The notes under the pieces are model-generated. The model worked only from the letters and a program-made list of their open reading frames with translations. It was not told the origin of the DNA and ran no database searches. From NCBI GenBank assembly GCA_964582375.1, contig CAZORL010000045.1:1-9771 (forward strand): a stretch of DNA of 9,771 bases. The letters run 5' to 3'. This DNA is from CAKSQF01 sp964582375 (GTDB lineage: Bacteria; Bacillota; Clostridia; Oscillospirales; CAG-272). Shown one piece after another: positions 5,818 to 9,771 of the stretch. The translations under genes and the position numbers were made by a program. Position 1 is the stretch's first letter, and every line of letters begins with the position of its first letter.

Positions 5818-7980
5818 ATGGCAACAAAACTGCAAGTTAAAGACTTAAAAATATCCTTCCGCACCGTATCGGGCAAGCTCAAAGCTGTTCGTGACATCAG
5901 CTTTGACCTCGAGGAGGGCGAGACCCTCGCCATTGTCGGCGAGTCCGGCTCGGGTAAATCGGTCACATCAAAAGCAATTCTCGGTATCCTTGCCGGTAAC
6001 TCGATAGTCGAGGGCGGCGAGATACTTTATGACGGCATGGATCTGCTCAAGATCCCCGAAGAGGAGTTTTATAAGATACGCGGCGATAAGATCGCAATGA
6101 TCTTCCAAGACCCTCTCTCCAGCCTGAATCCCATAATGCGTATCGGCAAACAGCTGACCGAGGCAATGCTCCTCAAGGGCAAGGCTCGCCAGCGCGCAAG
6201 CCGCGCCGCATTCAATGGTATGCTCGGCAAACTCGAGAAGACCATGATCGAGGCTGTCGCTCAGGGCGACTCCGCAAAAGCCTCGGCGATCTCCGCCTCT
6301 TGTAAGGCGTTCAATAAGTTCGAGTTCAAGCATATCGCCCTCGAAAAAGAGTATAATGTCGCACTTGACGCAGCAAAAGAGACCGCTGATGAGATATCCG
6401 ACATCATTTTCCACATGGAAAAGGATGCCCTCGCCGATGGTAAACGCGTGATACGCGAGTCAACAAACCGTGCACTCACCGCCATCCATCCCTATGTCGT
6501 ATCGGGCGAGGATGCGGATACCCTCACAAACGATGTAAACTCCATCCGCACAAGCTCGGCAACGGCACTCAGATCGCACGATTACTCGGCACTCATTCCG
6601 CAGTATGAATCTCTCAAGAAGATCCTCGACCGTGCACTCGAAAAAGAGACTCCGAACTTCTTCTCGATGGGCTATTACCTCACATTCTCGAATCAGCCTC
6701 TCCCTCAGTTGCCCATAGACGAGCTGAATAAGTTCCTTCGTAAGTATCTTGACGACAATTTCATGCTCGATTTCATCGACAATGTCGAGGCTGCACTGAA
6801 ATATTCGGCAAATGCGTCTTATGCGGCAAAACAGACCGCTGTTTCGACGCTCTCGTCCGCACTCAAAAAGATAAGCACCGAAACTCTCAACGAAAAGGAC
6901 GCAAAAGATATCGCCGCCGCCACTTCGAAGGCGGTCAAGGCGGGTATCGACCCCCTTGCGATCGTAAAAGACAGCCCTGCTCTCACCTTTGCTTCGGGTC
7001 TTGAGGATGCGATCGACATCTATTTCACCGGTATCAAGAAAAACTCGGGCGAAGAGGCGCGCTATAATAAGGAAAAGGCGAAATACGACGCCTTTGTCGC
7101 TAAGAATAAGAGGACTCCCGATTGGAAGCCCGTCCCTGCGGCTGTCGTCGATCTCGACCTCGCACTGGGAAATATTGTCAGAATAATCACCAATCTCCGC
7201 GACCACTATCAGGCACTTTGCGATGCCGCTCCCGAGCGTCTCTACCATGATGAGGCTGTCGCTATCATCGATTACCTCAAGATGAACGCATCGGGCGTTG
7301 TCAACCACATCACACGCCGCATGGCAAAGCATAAGGCGATCAAGCTGATGGAGGAGGTCGGTATCCCCGAGCCGAGAAGAAGATATAAGCAGTATCCCTT
7401 CGAGTTTTCGGGCGGTATGAGACAGCGTATCGTCATCGCGATCGCACTTGCAGCCGACCCCGATATCCTTATCTGCGACGAGCCGACCACCGCACTTGAC
7501 GTTACCATTCAGGCGCAGATCCTCGAGCTGATCAACCGACTCAAAAAGGAACGTAACCTCTCGATCATCTTCATCACCCACGACCTCGGCGTCGTTGCCA
7601 ACATGGCAGACAAGATCGCCGTTATGTACGCAGGCAAGATAGTAGAGTACGGCACGTCCGAGGACGTCTTCTATAGCCCGGCGCACCCCTACACATGGGC
7701 ACTTCTGTCCTCCATGCCCGACCTTGACACCAATGACAAACTCGAATCCATCCCGGGCACACCCCCGAACATGATCTTCCCACCCGTCGGCGATGCATTT
7801 GCCGAGCGTAACAAGTATGCGCTCAAGATCGACTTCGAGAAACAGCCCCCGATGTTCAAGATCTCGGATACACACAGTGCGGCAACATGGTTGCTCCATC
7901 CGAACGCGCCCAAGGTCGATCCCCCGAAGATCGTCACCGACCGTATCGAGAGAATGAAATCAAGAACCAATAACGCTTAA
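5818..7980 (+). CDS. oppD: Oligopeptide ABC transporter ATPase with ~380-residue insertion (OppD-like)
   Basis: This is one of the two cytoplasmic ATPases powering import. GGAGG (5805-5809) lies 8 nt before the ATG. It has 720 residues, against about 330 for normal OppD. All catalytic elements are present: Walker A GESGSGKS (41-48), Q-loop Gln97 in IFQDPLSSLNP, signature FSGGMRQ (530-536), Walker B ILICDEP (550-556), D-loop TALD (558-561) and H-loop His588. The excess is a single block at about 123-505 in the helical subdomain, where the family normally has a short linker; it looks mostly alpha-helical, Ala/Lys/Asp/Glu-rich and without Cys-based or obvious catalytic motifs. The reading frame runs unbroken on both sides, so it is an insertion and not a fusion of two ATPases. 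The C-terminal oligo_HPY tail (AHPYTWALLSSMPDL, about 622-636) is present, but its four usual Cys positions are Asp659, Asn665, Asp672 and Thr690. Confidence 0.92.
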   Translation: MATKLQVKDLKISFRTVSGKLKAVRDISFDLEEGETLAIVGESGSGKSVTSKAILGILAGNSIVEGGEILYDGMDLLKIPEEEFYKIRGDKIAMIFQDPLSSLNPIMRIGKQLTEAMLLKGKARQRASRAAFNGMLGKLEKTMIEAVAQGDSAKASAISASCKAFNKFEFKHIALEKEYNVALDAAKETADEISDIIFHMEKDALADGKRVIRESTNRALTAIHPYVVSGEDADTLTNDVNSIRTSSATALRSHDYSALIPQYESLKKILDRALEKETPNFFSMGYYLTFSNQPLPQLPIDELNKFLRKYLDDNFMLDFIDNVEAALKYSANASYAAKQTAVSTLSSALKKISTETLNEKDAKDIAAATSKAVKAGIDPLAIVKDSPALTFASGLEDAIDIYFTGIKKNSGEEARYNKEKAKYDAFVAKNKRTPDWKPVPAAVVDLDLALGNIVRIITNLRDHYQALCDAAPERLYHDEAVAIIDYLKMNASGVVNHITRRMAKHKAIKLMEEVGIPEPRRRYKQYPFEFSGGMRQRIVIAIALAADPDILICDEPTTALDVTIQAQILELINRLKKERNLSIIFITHDLGVVANMADKIAVMYAGKIVEYGTSEDVFYSPAHPYTWALLSSMPDLDTNDKLESIPGTPPNMIFPPVGDAFAERNKYALKIDFEKQPPMFKISDTHSAATWLLHPNAPKVDPPKIVTDRIERMKSRTNNA

Positions 7981-8000
7981 TCGAAAGGATAATCATAATT

Positions 8001-9065
8001 ATGGCAAAAGATAAAAATCATGTTGTTGACGATGATGTCCTTCTTCGCGTTGAGCATCTTTGTCAGTATTTCGGACCGACCAAAGCTGTTGATGATGTCT
8101 CCTTCGATATCAAACGGGGCGAGGTCTTCGGTCTTGTCGGCGAGTCCGGTTGCGGTAAGACTACCACGGGTCGCTCGATAATCAAGCTTTACGATATTAC
8201 AAGCGGTAATATCTATTTCAAAGGTCAGAGGATCGCGGCAGGCACAAAATCCTACCGTGACGCCATCGCCAACGCAAAAGCACACCCCGAGACGTTCGAA
8301 TCATCGGGTGCGCAGGCGGCTTTCATAGCTGAACAGAAAAAACAGATCGCTCTGGCAAAGCACGATCATAAAAAGGCTGATCGTAAGCTCGTCACCGAGA
8401 TCCAGATGATCTTCCAGGACCCGATCGCATCCCTTGACCCCCGTATGACGGTCAGAGAGATCATCTCCGAGGGACTTGCGATCAGAGGAATGAAGGATAA
8501 AGCCGAGATCGATAAGATGGTCTATAAGGTGCTTGACACCGTCGGACTTGTCCCCGAACACGCAGGCAGATATCCGCACGAGTTTTCGGGCGGTCAGCGT
8601 CAGCGTATCGGTGTTGCTCGTGCTGTTATCATGCAGCCCGAGCTGATCATCGCCGACGAGCCTGTCTCCGCACTTGACGTGTCGGTTCAGGCACAGGTCA
8701 TTAACCTGCTTAACGATCTTCGCAGCTCGCTCGGTCTGACCATCATGTTCATCGCACACGACCTGTCGGTTGTCAAGTACTTCTCCGACCGTATCGGCGT
8801 CATGTATTTCGGTCATATGGTCGAGCTTGCCGATGCCGATGAGCTTTTTGCACATCCGCTCCACCCTTATACAAAGTCGCTTCTTTCGGCGATCCCGCTT
8901 CCCGACCCCGAGTACGAGAGGGCGAGAAAGCGTATCACCTACGATCCGCTTCGTGAGCATGATTATACGGTCGATCTTCCTTCGATGCGTGAGATCGCGC
9001 CCGGACATTTCGTTAAGTGCAACGACGCCGAGGCGGCTCGCTATATAAAGGAACTCGGACAGTGA
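8001..9065 (+). CDS. oppF: Oligopeptide ABC transporter ATPase (OppF-like)
   Basis: This partner ATPase should form a heterodimer with the OppD-like protein. It has 354 residues and starts at ATG 8001, 11 nt after AAAGGA (7984-7989). Walker A is GESGCGKT (47-54), the Q-loop Gln139 lies in IFQDPIASLDPR, the signature is FSGGQRQR (195-202), Walker B is LIIADEP (215-221), the D-loop is SALD (223-226) and the H-loop His is 253. The oligo_HPY tail follows from about residue 286 (HPLHPYTKSLLSAIP). Between Walker A and the Q-loop, about residues 80-131 form a charged, helix-like segment about 45 residues longer than usual. The C-terminus (RKRITYDP ... PSMREIAPGHFV) is typical of Firmicute OppF and lacks the Fe-S-type Cys group. 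Its stop overlaps the next start by 4 nt. Confidence 0.92.
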   Translation: MAKDKNHVVDDDVLLRVEHLCQYFGPTKAVDDVSFDIKRGEVFGLVGESGCGKTTTGRSIIKLYDITSGNIYFKGQRIAAGTKSYRDAIANAKAHPETFESSGAQAAFIAEQKKQIALAKHDHKKADRKLVTEIQMIFQDPIASLDPRMTVREIISEGLAIRGMKDKAEIDKMVYKVLDTVGLVPEHAGRYPHEFSGGQRQRIGVARAVIMQPELIIADEPVSALDVSVQAQVINLLNDLRSSLGLTIMFIAHDLSVVKYFSDRIGVMYFGHMVELADADELFAHPLHPYTKSLLSAIPLPDPEYERARKRITYDPLREHDYTVDLPSMREIAPGHFVKCNDAEAARYIKELGQ

Positions 9066-9499
9066 AAACAAAGGATGACGAAAACAAAAGCGGACGCATG
9101 AAAGTCCTTCGCTCCTATGGGATAACGATAGTGCTTGGCGTTCTGATTGGCTATTTGTACCTTTGCGCAAATCCGCTCTCGGATGCGCCCGATATGCAGA
9201 CGAAATTTGTTTTTCTCTGTAACGCCGCATTCGTCCCGGGTATCCTTTTCGTCCTCGCCGGTCTGCTCGTCTGGTGCATCGGTCAGGGTTCGATCGATGG
9301 TCTGACATATTCGATCGGATTGTTCTTTAGATCTGTCAATCCTTTCGAAAAGCATATAAAAATCGAAAATTATCATGAGTATGTCGAAAGAAAGAACCAA
9401 AAACGCCTGAAAGGGAAAGGATATTTCTTCCTCTTTATGGTCGGCGGTGGGTTCATCTTCGTCTCGATAGTACTCTACGCGACATCATTTTTCGTGTGA
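9062..9499 (+). CDS. Small three-helix membrane protein, DUF3899-like
   Basis: This 145-residue protein of unknown function should be in the membrane. GTG 9062 is chosen as start because it overlaps the oppF-like stop as GTGA and AAAGGA (9047-9052) lies 9 nt before it; ATG 9098 is an alternative that shortens it by 12 residues and lacks a clear ribosome binding site. A polar N-terminus is followed by membrane helices at about 20-35, 50-74 and 121-144. A basic stretch lies between the last two (about 95-118, KNQKRLKGKG). The central pattern (FVPGILFVLAGLLVW ... GSIDGLTYSIGLFFR) looks like DUF3899, a domain of unknown function in Firmicutes; this is from memory, not a search. Tight coupling to the ATPase gene and the terminator right after it place it in the opp operon, perhaps as an accessory subunit. 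Confidence 0.75.
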   Translation: MKTKDDENKSGRMKVLRSYGITIVLGVLIGYLYLCANPLSDAPDMQTKFVFLCNAAFVPGILFVLAGLLVWCIGQGSIDGLTYSIGLFFRSVNPFEKHIKIENYHEYVERKNQKRLKGKGYFFLFMVGGGFIFVSIVLYATSFFV

Positions 9500-9500
9500 T

Positions 9501-9534
9501 AAAAAAGCCGCCTCTTTTTGGAGACGGCTTTTTT
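9501..9534 (+). terminator. Intrinsic terminator of the opp operon
   Basis: The arm 9501-9514 (A6 GCCGCCTC) pairs with 9521-9534 (GAGACGGC T6) around a TTTTTG loop, with a single C-A mismatch in 14 positions. The GC-rich core is followed by six T, and the A-run on the left makes it plausible in both directions. It begins 1 nt after the last stop codon and marks the operon end. Confidence 0.9.
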
Positions 9535-9539
9535 GATGT

Positions 9540-9562
9540 AAGAGGTAAAAGGGAAGAGGTAA
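9540..9562. repeat. Short direct repeat AAGAGGTAA x2
   Basis: AAGAGGTAA occurs at 9540-9548 and 9554-9562, 14 bp apart, in a purine-rich stretch that continues as GAAG. It resembles a small degenerate purine repeat. No function is apparent. Confidence 0.4.
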
Positions 9563-9573
9563 GAAGTGCGGAA

Positions 9574-9597
9574 CATTTTCGCCTATCGACGAAAATG
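9574..9597. repeat. Inverted repeat CATTTTCG-N8-CGAAAATG
   Basis: Perfect 8-bp arms lie at 9574-9581 and 9590-9597 around an 8-nt loop. The stem is AT-rich and is followed on the + strand by GATTTTATTT. It may be a backup terminator or a binding site. Confidence 0.4.
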
Positions 9598-9636
9598 GAT
9601 TTTATTTGGGAATTTGCACAACGAAATCTCATCCGT

Positions 9637-9660
9637 GTAGGGGCGATCATCGATCGCCCG
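9637..9660. repeat. REP-like palindromic element GTAGGGGCGATC/ATCGCCCG
   Basis: GGGCGAT (9641-9647) pairs perfectly with ATCGCCC (9653-9659) around the loop CATCG, and GTAG precedes the left arm. From memory, near-identical elements of the form GTAGGGGCGACC...GGTCGCCCG are dispersed between genes in many gut Clostridia. Only one copy lies in this window, so repetitiveness cannot be shown here. Confidence 0.5.
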
Positions 9661-9705
9661 GGAGAAACGAATTTTATTGAATAACAAATCGGCGAGCAAA
9701 ACAAC

Positions 9706-9726
9706 CACCCCCTGTTGGGAGAGGTG
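9706..9726 (-). terminator. Possible - strand terminator near the window edge
   Basis: CACC (9706-9709) and CCC (9710-9712) pair with GGG (9717-9719) and GGTG (9723-9726), leaving a 3-nt bulge AGA and loop TGTT. Read on the - strand the hairpin is followed by GTTGTTTTGC, which is T-rich. It could end a convergent gene lying mostly beyond the window, or be another intergenic repeat. Confidence 0.3.
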
Positions 9727-9771
9727 AACTTATTCGCACCGCTCTGCCATCCTCAAAGTGCTCTCAAAAAT

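Larger units (their letters stand above)
9535..9771. other. Repeat-rich intergenic tail, no convincing gene
   Basis: These 237 nt after the terminator carry no supported coding sequence. They hold a short direct repeat (9540-9562), three inverted repeats (9574-9597, 9641-9659, 9706-9726) and mixed-composition sequence between them. Short open frames exist on both strands, but they run through the terminator or the repeats and lack ribosome binding sites. Confidence 0.6.

Noticed and set aside
6460..7899. Long - strand open frame of 479 codons opposite the oppD-like gene
   Set aside because: It overlaps the conserved Walker B, signature and H-loop coding region on the opposite strand and has no ribosome binding site or recognisable product. 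The same reasoning removes the - strand frames at 4450-5526 and 8301-9308.
375..9065. Nickel (Nik) transporter instead of peptide transporter
   Set aside because: The family-5 binding protein and permeases are shared by both, but the separate OppD/OppF pair with oligo_HPY tails and Clostridia-type OppC and OppF ends favour peptides, and no His-rich metal-binding or nickel-enzyme gene is nearby.
9496..9684. + strand open frame of 62 codons after the operon
   Set aside because: It starts inside the last gene's stop and reads through the terminator and REP-like repeat, so it is very unlikely to be expressed. The - strand frame at 9453-9704 is rejected for the same reason.
1..9771. CRISPR array, tRNA, rRNA, insertion sequence or phage genes
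   Set aside because: No regularly spaced repeats, cloverleaf sequences, transposase or integrase motifs were seen on either strand.

Overview
The window holds one complete oligopeptide (Opp/Dpp-type) ABC uptake operon, all on the + strand: lipoprotein binding protein (oppA-like), two permeases (oppB-, oppC-like), two ATPases (oppD-, oppF-like) and a small three-helix membrane protein resembling DUF3899. It probably comes from a low-to-medium-GC anaerobic Firmicute of the Clostridia, possibly an Oscillospirales gut lineage. The grounds are strong GGAGG-type ribosome binding sites, a sigma-A-type promoter with A-tracts, a lipobox lipoprotein, Clostridia-type Opp sequences and the DUF3899-like partner. 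This placement is inference, not a database result.

Layout. Positions 1-374 are a non-coding control region. It has short direct repeats, a 14-bp palindrome overlapping a possible upstream promoter, helically phased A-tracts, a near-consensus promoter (TTGACA-17-TATTAT, 251-279) and a hairpin at the predicted 5' end of the mRNA. The binding protein follows (375-3032). A 231-nt gap (3033-3263) has no gene but three clear inverted repeats; the last is a 21-bp stem ending 4 nt before the ribosome binding site of the first permease. The remaining five genes (3264-9499) are packed with gaps of 1, 3 and 20 nt and a 4-nt GTGA overlap, and end at a strong intrinsic terminator (9501-9534). The tail (9535-9771) has no convincing gene and is made of short direct and inverted repeats, including a GTAGGGGCGATC...ATCGCCCG element of the REP-like kind.

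How it should work. The lipid-anchored binding protein captures a peptide outside the membrane and docks on the OppB/OppC channel, and ATP hydrolysis by the OppD/OppF pair drives import. All catalytic motifs of both ATPases are intact.

The unusual point is size. The binding protein (885 aa against about 540-600), OppC (528 against about 300), OppD (720 against about 330) and OppF (354, with an extra segment of about 45 residues) all carry insertions, while OppB is normal. The largest is a mostly helical block of about 380 residues in OppD, between the Q-loop and the ABC signature. OppC has about 225 extra residues outside the membrane after its first helix. These insertions look like a lineage-specific elaboration of the Opp transporter and are the best candidates for undescribed biology here.
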